Assembly: GCA_002633005.1 (NCBI GenBank)
Contig: NMRA01000043.1
Coordinates: forward strand, 664,675-728,674
Reading direction: 5' to 3'
Length of the DNA: 64,000 nucleotides
Source: Phoronis australis
Taxonomy: Eukaryota > Phoronida > Phoronidae
Position 1 is the first letter of the stretch. Each line of letters opens with the position of its first letter. The notes under the pieces are model-generated. The model was not told the origin of the DNA, ran no database searches, and worked only from the letters and a program-made list of their open reading frames with translations. The position numbers and the translations under genes were made by a program. Below are positions 11,742-23,699 of this stretch, piece by piece.

Positions 11742-14700
11742 TCACAGAACTGTTAGATATCTCGTAGTTACGGCTGCTACTATGGAAATGACGACCAGAA
11801 ATTTTACTATTCTGAAAAAGAATGATGCAGACTTCTGTTTTCTGTACGCAACTGTTCTTGTCTTGGTTCCTTTCTCGTACCGGCGACTGGCCTCCAAGAT
11901 GTTCTGCCGGGCACCTGACCATGGATGAGGACCTTTAAGACGGTACTGGACAGGAAAAGCGGTACCAAACAGCCCCTGAAAGGCCATCCGTGGGTCACGG
12001 AATACGTCTTGCCAAAACCTCGGTGTCACTCCTATTTGGTCTGCGAGTTCATCTCTGTATTCGACATTGTTCAACTAAAAAACAATATCAACACAATCGC
12101 AATTCTGTTGGTGGAACGTTAACGCCCGCGCAAATGCCCATATTCTTTGGACTTTTCCAGCAATACTTAAACAATAGTAAAACACGATTAAATATGCCAG
12201 TGTTCTTATTTCATGGACACTTAGTTTTACAGCTTTGAACGCGTTCAATTACGATAACAGTTGTTGAAAACTGCCGTTGTCTTCTTTATATCTTTTCTCC
12301 GGCACAAATGCTCGGAAGTTGCAAATGGCGTGTACAGTGTATATTGAAGTAAAACCCAAAATATCATGATACAGCTCTTTCATCAACATTGACTTATCAT
12401 ACTCACAAAGTTAACATTTAAAATTTTTACCTTCAGTTTGAAATGCCCATACTTCTTTGTTTGTATAGCATGCCGTCTTTGAACGTCTGCCATCATTTCT
12501 TTTTTGGACGGAAGTTGATCTAATCCTGAGAAGACTCGCGCCACCCAGCGGGCCTGCAGCTCGAAAACTGGTGAATGGGCTCCTACAGTTGAGACGCAAC
12601 CAACCAGTGACAAAGTGTTATGCTTGGCATGAACTGGCCACACGAACTTGAACACTTCGAGATCTTCCTCTCTTTCTGAAATTGGAAGTAGCGCAAACGA
12701 ATAGTAAAACGCGTAACGGGCATATTCAGGCGTGCGTTCAGTAGACGCTAGTACCTACACTAGGACCTAGCTAAAACCTAGTCAAAGTCACGTGCTCTCA
12801 TTTAAAATACACGGCAGTATCTCCCGTAATATCGTGAAGTCTTGCTTTTTAGCGAGGTCCTAGCGTTACTGAACGGGAGGCAGGGTTTAAACTAAGAATG
12901 AATGAGTGCGGTTGAAGTCATTGTGAACGAAAAGTGGTAAACATTGAGCTGGATTACTTAGACCGTTTCGGTCAACTGGCAGACAAATAAGTGGACATGA
13001 GATAATAAAAGAGCTGTATATAATAGTGAGTAAAGTAGATGTTTGGCATCAGCCTGATGTTGCAGTTACTGAAGAAAACAGATAGTTATGTCATACCTGC
13101 AATGACACCCTTTTCTATGAAGTCATAACCGATAGTATAACCAGTAGCGAAAATGACAGCGTCCAGGTCGTCAAGTTTTGTGCCGTCATCAAACTCCGCC
13201 CCGTGCTTGGTGTATTTGGTGACGTAAGGCCTCGCCTGCACTTTTCCTCCAATTATTCGCCATCCGAGTTCATCGTTGACCATAACAGCAGAGTTTAAAG
13301 GGTCGGTGGTGGATTGAAGCCCGAACTTTTCGTGGTCCATTCTTGCAGACAACTTTCTCTTTAAGATTTTGTTGGTGAGCCATTCTGGTGCGTGATTAAT
13401 TATAAACCTTCTCAGAATGAGGTCACGTGGTTGGCCATTTTCAGCCATTCTTGTAATTACCCAAGTGCCACTACCGACACTAAGGTGTACCTGTAATCAA
13501 AAAGCTTCATTTTATGACGACAGCCATTTCTTCCAGTGAGACTTGATAACTTGTGGTTAGACAATGTCATAATTTGCGAACACAGCAGTTCCTCGGGCGT
13601 TTGAAGGCGTTTCAGTCAATTTGGTATATTTCACCACTAACAGTTTTTCGAATCGCCAGTTGTTTTATAGAATGGCGTACGTAGCTAATAACAACCATGG
13701 CAGGCCTACCTCGATGCTTGAACCTGTCTTATCTGAATGAACTGAGATTGATGCCAATGTGTGATCAATCTTTAACTGTCTCAAAGACTTGGAATCATGG
13801 ATATGCCTCTGGGTGTAACAGTTGATTGTTTAGATCGTTTTGTGTGGCTTCATGACGGCAACAGTTGCATTAAATCATTATGGGGAACACACACATGGAT
13901 ATGAATCTGCTGCTGAGGTGATCCGCAAAAGAATTTCGCCATATTTTCATTGTTCTTCTGAGACTTCACAACAGTAACTATGACCTAACTGCGTTTGTTG
14001 AAAACTACCCGTTTTAGAAAATTCTTTAAAAGTTTGTAGCTTTATGCATGGCAACTGGATTGGAGTGGGAAAACAAGATTGTTGGCTGGTATTTTCTTTA
14101 ATTTCTCGCGAGTGAAACTTACCATTTTTGCGTGATGACTGACCTCAGCTGCCACATCTCCGGCTGAGTTTGCATTACCTACAATAGTTCAAGTGCTTTA
14201 AGAGGCATGGAACGCAAAAGCTCTTAAAAATATCTCTAAACAAATTAGAGTTATTCACATTGAATATTGCAAGAATTTTTATAAAAAATCGTGAAATTCA
14301 ATATTTTTGAGACACAGATGAAACATAAACTCTTTAATCGCAATACAGCTTTCAAATATCCACCACTAATAATAATATACGCCAAAGAAGTCGAACTGGC
14401 TGCTGTTTGAAATCGCCATTTTTGTTCATGTCAAAGGCCAAAGGTCACGTTTTCTGTACAACGGAAATACGCTTCGTCTAGGTTTTGCCACAACAAATAA
14501 GGAGACGTGTCGAAACATTCATGAAGTGACGAGTAGCTGCCAGATATTTATTTTGAAATTTGAAACTATTGCAAAAATGCTTTGACATTAACAGAAAATC
14601 AAAATCTTTAAGAGCAAACCGTAAAAATACCTAGTGAACAACCTGACTTCTATTTCAGCGGCACAGAATAATGCGGTTTAGTCTATTTTCACGTTCGGTA

Positions 14701-16620
14701 CCACTTTAATCAACAATTTTTGTGCATGATTTATGTTCTCATCAGTCAAGACTGTTTTGTAGTCATAAAAACAAAAAGTCACGTTAGGAGAAAAACTGCA
14801 AGTCTTACCCACGACCAGGACGTTCTGGTCAAGGAAGTCGTTGGCATGTCTAAAGTCTTGGCTATGGATAACTCGTCCTTCAAACTTGTCTAGCCCCGGT
14901 ACGTCAGGAATAAACGCGTTCTTAAAGACCCCAGTCGCCACAATGACGTACGGGAACTCATACGTCACGCTCTTTCCTTTGGCTGCTTCTTGCACTTGGA
15001 TCGTCCAGTTTCCGGTTTCGTCGTGATCTTGCGACTTCTCCAGTCGAATGATTCTCGTGTTAAATTTAATGTACTTTTTTAGGTCAAAGTGATTCGCGTA
15101 GTCGTGTAAGTATTCGTAGAACATGCGATGGGGCATGTATGGCGGATAGTGGTCTGGTATAGGGAAGTCACTGAACGTCATTAGTTCTTTACTTGAGTTT
15201 GTGATCAGTGAAGGATAAATCGTGGCCCCTTGATTCGGTCGCGTCTCGTCCGAATAGTACCACAAACCGCCTGTAAATCAAAAAGAACTCCGAAAATCAA
15301 TACACAACGCAATTAAATATATTTTTTTTTGTCATGAGACATCTACAACAACGACACGTAGAACAAAATAGAACTTTTAACATGCGCTGATTTAGATGGG
15401 CAGGCTCCCCTACTAACAAAAACGCCGTCAGCATGCCGGTTTTAGGCAAGCTCAGGCATTTTCATTGGGCCTCTCATAGATCTGCCAACATGGAAATCTG
15501 AAACATTTCCATTGAGTTTACGCCCGTTGTCTAAGTGACGACACGCCTTTAAAGCAAAATATTTACATTTTTCCTTAGACAAATTTCTAACCTAGTGAAA
15601 AGACTTGTAAATCTATTAGGCACCACTGCGAAGTACGGGAACTCAAGTATCAGGCATTGCATACAAGCGCCATTTCCGAATTTCTAATTTTAGGCTTAGC
15701 CAACCACAATATTTTTTCAAATGAGACTTTCTTACTTAGTTTCAAAGTAGATGGAATGGTTCCGCACATTTTCTTATCCACTTTGGGCCATAAAATGATT
15801 TGAAACAAACCTATACCTTGCCCTAAACATGTGTTTACTTTTTGATTTGCTCAGTTAGTATGCTCTTAATTAGCAGTTGCCGTGCGGAATATTACGCACT
15901 AACTCCGCAAAGTCGGTGCACTTGCAGAATAGTACGTAAGTTGCCACAAGTGGGGCAAGTTGCACTAGTTTAAATAGCGTCCAGGTCATAACAGCTGCAG
16001 CAACGAAAAGAGGTTCAGTAGGTCTGAACTCAGCTATAGCTGGCCTGAGATCAGTATTAACATGAGAAATTCACCTAGTAAACTGAAGTTTGACTAAAAC
16101 TTGCTCCTGAGCCAAGGTGGGGCGTTTTCTTGGGTCGCTGGCGTTCTTGCAGGGTTAGGAATATTTTGAAACCGATTTTGTGAGAGTAAAAACTTTTTAG
16201 CCAGCTAAACAGTTTAAACTGCGGCGAACTCCCTTAAAAGATTCATTTCGCCAATTTGAAAGTCAGCTAAATTAGTTCACATGAAATAGTAACATAAAAT
16301 TTAAAATCAACAATAAAGATTAGTAGAAATACTAATTTAACGAAAACTCAAATTACTATGAAAATATATTATATAAGTAGTTTGATATTGACTTCCAACC
16401 AAAAGATTAGCCGCTAAACAAATGGTCACTACTCGTCAAACAGGTGTCATTACAGGGGTAATGTAGCACTAGACTTTCCCAGGAATACAATGAACAGCCT
16501 ACCGATTTGGTCATGTTGTTCAAAGCAAACAGGTTCTAGTCCTTCTTCCAGACATTCCTTGATGCTCACGAGACCTGCCACTCCAGCGCCTAAAATGGCT
16601 ACACTCTTCTTGGCATTCAT
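11742..16620 (-). CDS. FMO: Flavin-containing monooxygenase, complete
   Basis: Six coding exons, minus strand: 16620-16503, 15270-14809, 14178-14123, 13490-13097, 12675-12431 and 12074-11742 (stop). They join in phase to 535 residues, normal for animal FMOs, which use FAD and NADPH to oxygenate N- and S-nucleophiles, typically at the ER membrane. Seen in order: FAD motif GAGVAG (residues 11-16); ending EQHDQIGGLWYY; the region [24 protein letters not shown] motif [16 protein letters not shown] across the exon 2/3 junction; FATGYT near residue 360; [12 protein letters not shown]; and DPRMAF with [17 protein letters not shown]. The tail is hydrophobic and ends [17 protein letters not shown], matching an FMO membrane anchor. 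The ATG chosen is the first after the 5' UTR splice and sits just before the FAD motif. Subtype is not assignable; the overall pattern resembles FMO5/FMO1. Introns hold two MITEs. Confidence 0.95.
12736..12874 (+). mobile_element. MITE with GTTCAGTA...TACTGAAC terminal inverted repeats, copy 2
   Basis: Starts GTTCAGTAGACGCTAG and ends CTAGCGTTACTGAAC: near-complementary ends with the conserved internal line GAAGTCTTGCTTTTTAGC. It lies in a monooxygenase intron. Two copies at unrelated loci with matching ends are the main support for a mobile family. Confidence 0.65.
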
Positions 16621-16775
16621 GATTAGAACCTAAAACGAAATTAATGTTGTACGTGACGTCACCGCAAGGCGCAGCTTTTAGTGACCACTCAAACTAAGTT
16701 TGTCGAGCCGACTGCAGATTATGGACCCAACGCAATGAGTTTTTACAAGTTTCACAGGCCTTTTCGTAGAATTTT

Positions 16776-16931
16776 CAGGGGGTGAATCCAGGATTTTGAG
16801 TTGGAGGCATGACAGAGTATTAGCCAGGATTTTGCCTATCAGACATAAGCACCCCCGAACTGCCATATGGAATCTGGCAGAATTTTAGGGGGCTGTGGAA
16901 CCGGCCTTGCCTCCCCCCAAATCCGCCACTG
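16776..16931 (-). mobile_element. CAG-ended GC-rich MITE (hAT-like), copy B
   Basis: Reverse orientation: starts CAGGGGGTGAATCCAGG and ends AAATCCGCCACTG, with the family core (GGATTTTGAGTTGG, GAACTGCCATATGGAATCTG). It lies in the first monooxygenase intron, between the non-coding exon and the ATG exon. Confidence 0.6.
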
Positions 16932-17281
16932 TTTTAGCGAAAAGAATCCAGTGTAGAAGTCTTTATCAGAAATTATCCTATTTTCCCTAAAAAAGGCAAG
17001 GAGCAACCCCGCTTATCAGTAAATTAGATTGACCTTGGGCGTTTCATCGCCTCCGACGTGTACCCAGAGAGTGGGCAGCGTCTCAGTTCAAGGCTAATAA
17101 TGAGACAAGATCTTTTAATACACAACCGAAGAAAGAATGCGCGATACAAAATGTAATTACTGAGAAACCCATCACGCGACCTTAGAAAATTACTTAATTT
17201 TTATAGTTAGAATCAAAGCATAAAATAGTACTCGAGGAATAGTACTCAATTGTGAAAAATTAAGAGAGATTTTAAGCTTAC

Positions 17282-17330
17282 CTTGTTTTCTCAGCACGGC
17301 CCTCTATATTGTCGTCGCAGGATATTCTAA
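17282..17330 (-). other. Non-coding first exon of the monooxygenase gene
   Basis: On the minus strand a GAAAACAAG|GTAAGCTT donor ends this exon. A TTCGTTTTAG acceptor precedes GTTCTAATC and the ATG at 16620. With a TATA box about 25-30 bases upstream, the transcript would have a 5' UTR of roughly 55-60 bases. The start is estimated from TATA spacing. Confidence 0.6.
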
Positions 17331-17353
17331 AATTGTAAACCCCGGCCAGCCGT

Positions 17354-17362
17354 CTATTTATA
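17354..17362 (-). promoter_or_regulatory. TATA box of the monooxygenase gene
   Basis: TATAAATAG on the minus strand, correctly spaced ahead of the non-coding exon that splices to the FMO start. A good match to the metazoan TATA consensus. Confidence 0.7.
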
Positions 17363-17460
17363 GGAGCATTAATCTAACCCGAACAAGGAAATTAATGCGA
17401 ACCCTGCCAGTCAACAAGGCGATTGTGCTACGCTGACATTCCGCGAAACTGACGATAAGG

Positions 17461-17513
17461 ATTGGTGCTTCCTTATAACGCGTCAATCAAAACAATTGGT
17501 CTCTCATGATTGG
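17461..17513 (-). promoter_or_regulatory. Cluster of three CCAAT boxes upstream of the monooxygenase gene
   Basis: ATTGG at 17461-17465, 17495-17499 and 17509-17513 on the plus strand reads CCAAT on the gene strand, about 100-150 bases upstream of the TATA box. This spacing fits NF-Y binding sites. Function is inferred from position and motif. Confidence 0.5.
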
Positions 17514-17867
17514 TTCAGGAGCACTCGGGGGTAGGCCTCAGTGACTTCAGAGCTCTTCCCTCACTGCTGTTGTCCTGTTTTCATCTTGTTCTATAAATTT
17601 ACGGGGCTGTTGTTGTACAAATGCGAACATGCAAACGGTGCAAATGATGTGTTTTCTAGGTCTTCAGCAGAAGTGTTCAGTTTTACTGAGTTAGGGGGGC
17701 CAGGGCACAGGAATAACCAGAATTTCGCCACATGCGCGTCCAGCCTAAAATGTAGGGATGCAGGGGCCTCGAATTACTAAAAAAACGATAAACGGGGTTT
17801 ATTCAAGGACTATGCATTGTGCCATTCGCCCCACGAGCCCCTCTGGGCGCGCGCATATGCTAGTCAG

Positions 17868-17968
17868 CATTTCGCCCCCCCCCCAAACTGCGAAATGGTA
17901 TCTGGGAGAATTTTAGGGGTGGCCATGGCCCCCTTGTGCCACTCCCCCCCCCCCTAAATCCGCCAGTG
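17868..17968 (-). mobile_element. CAG-ended GC-rich MITE, truncated copy C
   Basis: Reverse-orientation half copy: poly-C run, AACTGCGAAATGGTATCTGG, AGAATTTTAGGGG, a second poly-C run, and the terminus CTAAATCCGCCAGTG. The other terminus is missing. It lies about 350 bp upstream of the three CCAAT boxes. Confidence 0.55.
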
Positions 17969-18540
17969 CAAACCCTCTGTTTGGGAAATAGATTTGCTTT
18001 CGGATGCCTCTGACCGTTCACAAAACTATACAGTGTAAAAAATACAATAGTCATACCCCTTTGTTTCAGTGGTTATAGCCGCAGAGATTTTGCCAAAGAA
18101 ATTGCAATAATGATCTCGTGTTCACAGGCAGACCAGTGAGACATCGTGCCAACCAACACTGAGACCATTAATGTTATAGAAACTTGTCAGAACCAGCATG
18201 GCGGATTTTAAATAAGCGTTGAATGTTTTGATATGCCCCTAACCGCTGCATAGCACGTCCAAAGGACATTCCTGTGATTTTATTTAGCCAGGAATCTAAC
18301 ATGTTCGTGATTGAACCATTCAACACCGGAGGCTACAGGGGTCATCGAATATTTTGTTTTAGGTGTCTTGATCTGTAATGTTCTTCCGTTTAAGAGAATA
18401 TGGTAGGTTTTGTAGTCTCGCTCCCCGATGGCTAGTGGTGTCCGGATCAAGTCCTTTAAATATCGTGTCATGATTAACATCAAAGTTATATTCCTAAATG
18501 TCCGGGTTATCAGTTGAAGTCATATATTAACACGGAATTT

Positions 18541-20460
18541 ACAGCAGCAGGGAGTTTGCTACAGGATAGGAATGTGAATAGGGTGGTAGCATTATTGCAA
18601 GCCATGATACAAACCATAGCAAAGGAACTTCTATTTTATTCCAACCTTTTTTTAATTTTGAAATGGTTTCATTCATAAATGGCCCAGCCGAGGTATACTA
18701 TGATAAAGTTCAGAATTCCACAGGAACATCTTGTTTTTCTTAATGTATACTCCCCAAATGAAACTAGAAAACAACTCGATTTTGTAGAAATCTCCAGCAA
18801 AGTGATCCCCAGTAACACGCACAGTTCTAATATGCTATGCGTGGGTGATTTTAACTGCCCGTTGTCAGATTTAGAAAAAATAGGTAAGCTCGAATTTTCT
18901 ACAAAGCTCCAGGTTACTCATAAGATTAAAAGTTTTGGATATGGAGAGAAAAATTAGTTATCAGGGAATATACATGGCGTTACAAAAATGCATGTCAAAT
19001 TTTAATTGACTATTGGATGGTTGCCAAAACGTTCCTAACAAAGCAATTTGATATCATTTACGATTTCGTATTCTTTCGCCACTCTGCCGTCGGACTGACT
19101 ATTGACATCTCCAAAAATGAAAAACGTGGCCCGAGATTATGGAAATATCATAAAAGTTATTTGGATGACCCTGGTTATTTTAGAAAAATTATCCATTGTT
19201 ATTCCACATGCAGGAGATCGTGTGTGAACATCGAAAACAGAAATCTTGTGTGGGAATTAATTAAAATGGAAATAAGAAAAATATCTCTCGATTACGCTAA
19301 AACAAAAAGGAAAAAAGGACATTCCCACCTAGTTGATGAAATTAGAAAGTTGAAATGTCAACTGAAGTTGAAAATAACCCGGCTGAAGATGAAACCAAAT
19401 TAGCTTTGAATAAAGCAAGAACTAAACTCCAATTAATTCAAACCGATTATAAGGAGTAAAGTCTATTGGTTGGAAGAAGGGGAAGGCTCCCAATATTTCA
19501 AATAGCTTGAAGTGAGAGACTGCAGTCAAAAGCAAATCCGCTCATTAAAAGATGGAGACCAAATGGTCAGCTGTCGTACAGGAGTAAGAGAGTTACAAAG
19601 ACAATATTACAACAATATCTATTCTAAAACAACAATTGTGAATCACCTCCAGTCCTATTTTCACTCCCAACAACAACTGTCTGAGCAATAGTCTTTGGAA
19701 CTCGATCAGGATTTAACTGAAGACGAAATCTTCGAGGCTATCCAAGGACAGAATCTAATAAACCCAGGACAATTCAGTTTTATACGATATTCAGAGCGGA
19801 AACAAAACATGCCCAAAGAAGCGAATTGTCTACTTCATGATCGAGACAAAGTATCATAAATATTATGCTCTTGGATTAAAAACTCCATTTCGCATACATT
19901 TGCATAAAAAACCGGTAATTATGCACTCTCAAGTAATCTTCACAATGAAAAAGAAATTAAAGAAATTGATTATATACCTTTCACCCTTCTCACCAATTCA
20001 GAATTAAAGAATTTTCGATACCTGTTTACACATAAAGAATATTTACAAATGTGACGTTATACAAGATGGGAGTACTCCAAAGTGATGAGTGTTCCTATTG
20101 TGAAGATACAGACTTTTCTCCATCATTATGTTCTACTATTCAATTGCACTTGTGTTAGAGCACTCTGGAAACACTTTTGAATAACGTCTTCAGCACACAG
20201 TTTGGGATATCATAGACTTTTCAAAACCCCAATTCAAATCACAAATTAATTTGCAGCACTGTTATACTCGCCCTTTTCTTCATTTATCAACAACGAAGGA
20301 AGAAAAAGCTCCTACGTATTCAACACAAGTTACTCGAGTTTATTAGTGCAATTGTAATAAATACCTCACACACAAATGCAGATAAATTAAGAGATCTGCA
20401 GACACTTATTTATCCAAGAAATGCGCAGAATTCAACCGTTGTTTTCATTTTTGCTGACAT
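18541..20460 (+). mobile_element. L1/Tx1-like non-LTR retrotransposon remnant, internally deleted
   Basis: Broken open frames read as one LINE ORF2. The endonuclease part (18679-18957) has LVFLNVYSPNETRKQLDF and VGDFNCPL, typical of the APE-type nuclease. It continues at 19080-19400 with HSAVGLTIDISK, RGPRLWKYHKSYLDDPGYF and a basic WELIKMEIRK...KTKRKKGHSHL segment typical of the nuclease-RT linker. Then come WLEEGEGSQYFK and LTEDEIFEAI. The central reverse transcriptase is missing; sequence jumps near 19.80-19.90 kb to a C-terminal part with a DECSYCEDTD cysteine motif (20.08-20.12 kb). Stops and frameshifts show it is dead. Names rest on motif resemblance. Confidence 0.65.
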
Positions 20461-20740
20461 ATTGGCATTTTGGTATTTAATCCAAAGTGTTATTACGCCA
20501 TGTTAAGTATTAGATATAAGAATTTTCATATAACTTCATTTTATATACGTGTCTTTATGCATGTGTACTTTTATTTTCAATGTTCACACGGTGTCATTGT
20601 GTGTAAGGCTAGATCTGAGGCGCACAACCTCAGACTGGCATTACTACATTGTCAAGGCAGTGAAGTCTTTTGGCTTGATGAGATCGTACAATCATTTTCC
20701 AGTTGCACTGTGCTTGGACCATCATGACGTGATATAGTTA

Positions 20741-21840
20741 GTTTTTGACGTCTCTAGTCCGTTTACCAACATACCCGCTGACGAAACCACATGTTTTGAT
20801 ACTGTGTTCAAATATTCAGCAGATCTTATCGACAAATCATCAAAGCAAGAACTCTGTAACTACGAATGAAACAGAGTCACTTTATGTACATGCCAATCAG
20901 CTATCTGAAATCTTCAAGGTCAACTTTGAGACCTGACGCAGTGGCAACAGAATCTGTCCCCTCATAATTATTGCTTCTGGCAGACGTTATGTCGACGAGA
21001 CATTTATTGCTTTCGGTTACGGTAACTAAGGTTTCAAATGGCCTATAAACCATGTAGCGAATATTCGCTACACTGTGCAATACGGAAATAATTTGACACC
21101 CCGTTTTGGATGTATTTATCACAGAGCTTCACGATGGGACGTAAGTTTTATATTCTCGGACAACACAAATCTAGTATGTTACTCTCAACTTTCTCAGGTC
21201 TCCATGCTAAATGGGAACGTTTGGAATATAATTCAAAATGATGGAATCTGATAACATGCCTTCTTTACCGACAATGGCGGATTTGTTCGGACAATCTGAA
21301 TATTGAAAAGGAGCGTAGCCTTCACTAAAAACAAACCCCTAGCTAATGGCTTACCTCCGAAATGCTTTGATTTTCATGCAACGAAGATTTCTATCATGTG
21401 GTCATACTCCTGACAAGCAGTATATTGACTCACGAGAGGAGAAGGCCTTCATTTCTATCCCATTTGTTGGTGATTCAAGATACAAATTGAAAACACAATT
21501 TTGAAAAGTGTCTTGCAAAAATGGTTCCTCCTTTGAAACCACCAAGTTGTTTACTTCAAGTCTCTCTCAATTGAAGTGTAATACATTGTATTTTGACCTG
21601 AGAAATGTTGTATCTATGATTGATTATCGGGATTGCCCGAAATTTCATGTTAGTTTGAAAACACGTCTCAGTCAACGCATAAATGAAAATATAAAAACGG
21701 CAACAGTGTCATCTATCGTTACTCTGTGACTACTCGGCATACAGTTGATTTTGACAATTCACATGCCCTTTGTTACGAGAACAACGTCCCTCTGCTTGCA
21801 CATCAAAGAGTCCCTGAACATAATATCACGTCAACTAGGC
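20741..21840 (+). mobile_element. Probable Penelope-like reverse transcriptase fragment
   Basis: The phrase VFDVSSPFTNIPADE (20741-20785) resembles the FDVVSLFTNIP motif of Penelope-like reverse transcriptases. Downstream broken frames give KAFISIPFVGDSRYKLKTQ (about 21.44-21.50 kb) and a tail HTVDFDNSHALCYENNVP (about 21.73-21.79 kb) like PLE C-terminal regions. No YADD motif is intact and frames are interrupted. It may also be another RT lineage with this motif. Confidence 0.35.
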
Positions 21841-23251
21841 TACAGCCCGGGTCATGACTCCCGCCATACAGTGATTTGCGCCTGAACCGCCCCCTACCTC
21901 TTTTCCCCTCTCAGCGGTCGTTGGCTGTATAGACTTCTTATATGATTCTTTCTGCCAGTACTGCCAATGGTTTCAGTTCTAGCCAAAACGTATGCGTACA
22001 TATTTATGCAAATATGTTTATTAAAGCGTTCATCGTCACCTTCCTCACCATTTAGCCTAGACTGCCAGTTGGGTATATCGCTGGATGAAAATGTTTTTAA
22101 GAATCCGTTTTAATTACCTAAGGAGCTATCAAAAATAGGACATTTATGATTTTTGTAAAAAATTAGCATTTGCGTAAAACGAAAAGGAAGCGATAATGAA
22201 GAAACTGTAACAGCATCCTTGGGATTTTGTGTTCAACAATTTTATAGCAAGTCAGTGAAACACCCATGTTCGTCTTGAAACCGTTCTTTCCTACGAATAT
22301 GCCTTCTATTCTCAGCTAAGTTTTACTGAAAAGTACTTGGTCACACGACTTAATTAATGGAAGATTCGTATTAAGTCAAAAATGAAATTCTAGAGGCTTT
22401 CAACTTTCAGAATATATATAATTTTATTGAGTTGAAGTCTATAGTTTTGAGGATATTTGGTTAAATACAAACACTTGGGAATTTAACAAGCATACTTAAT
22501 TCAAATTCAAATCATACTTATAACGCAGTTGGAATATTGTACATGAGACCATCAATCTGACCATGAGAATTTTCGACGTGTTTTACAAATTCTTCAGTGT
22601 TACTCAAGATATTTGGAATAACTCTCGTGACTGTGAAAAATCGTAAAATCGGTGCAACATACCTCTACTAAAGTTAAAGTTGCACGAGTAACAAGTAACA
22701 ATTAAAACGTACTTTAATAGAAAAGCGAAAATCGTCTAATTATCATATCCTCGATACCAAGCTTCGTGATAAAGTCCCGATTTCATTGTCCGTAATTTTC
22801 ATTCGAATTTTGGGCTGCAATCCGAGGGACTTTCCCGAATTTTTGAAAATTACGGTCAATAAGTCGGATGATTTGAGAGGGCTAATAATTGTTTTGAACA
22901 TGTTCAAACATTCCTTGGAAATTTATTTGGGGGTAATCAAGAAGTCCCCATCTTTAAACTTGCACATTTTAATGACCTTTGAAAATTAAATTCTGCAATT
23001 TTGACATGGAAGAGAACATAGGGGCTCATGATGGGTAATACTGCTAATAACATTTCCAGAAACTGCATTAAATCATAAAAACACACAGTTTCTTTTTTCA
23101 CATTAGACATTTTTGGAATTTATGGGCGTTGCCTGATGGCGAAATTCGGAACTACCATTCCATTCCTTTGACAATGTTATTAACCTTGTAACTAGAAATG
23201 AATAACCAAACTGACACATCATCAATTATTTCATAACACATTTACACACAT
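21841..23251. other. AT-rich intergenic region
   Basis: No gene, RNA or clear repeat is supported. The short frame at 22786-22989 has no splice context or family resemblance. Confidence 0.45.
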
Positions 23252-23257
23252 TTTATT
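23252..23257 (-). terminator. Poly(A) signal for the membrane-protein exon
   Basis: AATAAA on the minus strand about 216 bases after the stop of the exon ending at 23473. Its position fits a short 3' UTR. Confidence 0.45.
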
Positions 23258-23472
23258 CTTGTATTTCCATTTAAAATAGTTCACGTTGAACTGAGTACAT
23301 ATCAACACCTATCATTTAGTAATTAAAATTTCTCTCACATGCTATTTTAAAAAGATGATTGAGTTTTTCCTTAAGTGTTTCGCATATAGGCGCATTCACC
23401 TGATTCCACTTATTCGAGCAATATTACAAATTGACTTTACACATGGAACTTATATCACAATTGTAAAGTTAT

Positions 23473-23695
23473 CTAATTTTCATCATCAACAAGATCGGTG
23501 TTGAGTTGTTTTAGCATCTCTGGCTCTTTTGCGGCCTCTTTGCGACGTTTTAGTCTCTTTGCGCGCCTCTGCCGACAAACAAAGAAGATAACCAAGATTG
23601 CGGCGAGCACCAGCAAAAGGACACACCCAACAACTACAGGGACAGTTTTGTCCGAGTTCACAACAACCTCCTGTTTTGTCGTAGTTGACTGGTCA
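23473..23695 (-). CDS. C-terminal exon of an unidentified type I membrane protein
   Basis: A minus-strand exon with a good acceptor (CTACGATTTCAG) opens in frame to a stop, giving 73 residues. It has a short hydrophilic stretch (STTTKQEVVVNSDKTV), one membrane segment (VPVVVGCVLLLVLAAILVIF), then a very basic stop-transfer region (CRQRRAKRLKRRKEAAK) and an acidic end (LNTDLVDDEN). The layout is that of a type I single-pass receptor or adhesion protein. The exon begins after two bases of a split codon (phase 2), unlike the LAMP tail exon, so it is not a LAMP paralogue tail by phase. No upstream exon could be matched; the partner exons may lie beyond the transposon-rich stretch to the right. 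The family is unknown. Confidence 0.55.
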
Positions 23696-23699
23696 CTGA

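Noticed and set aside
18280-18483. 67-codon minus-strand frame ending in GVEWFNHEHVRFLAK
   Set aside because: It looks somewhat protein-like, but I could not tie it to a family, splice sites or the adjacent LINE on the other strand.
23473-23695. Interpretation as the tail exon of a second LAMP gene
   Set aside because: Intron phase differs from the LAMP tail exon, the GYxxV sorting signal is missing, and no LAMP-domain exon lies upstream within reach.
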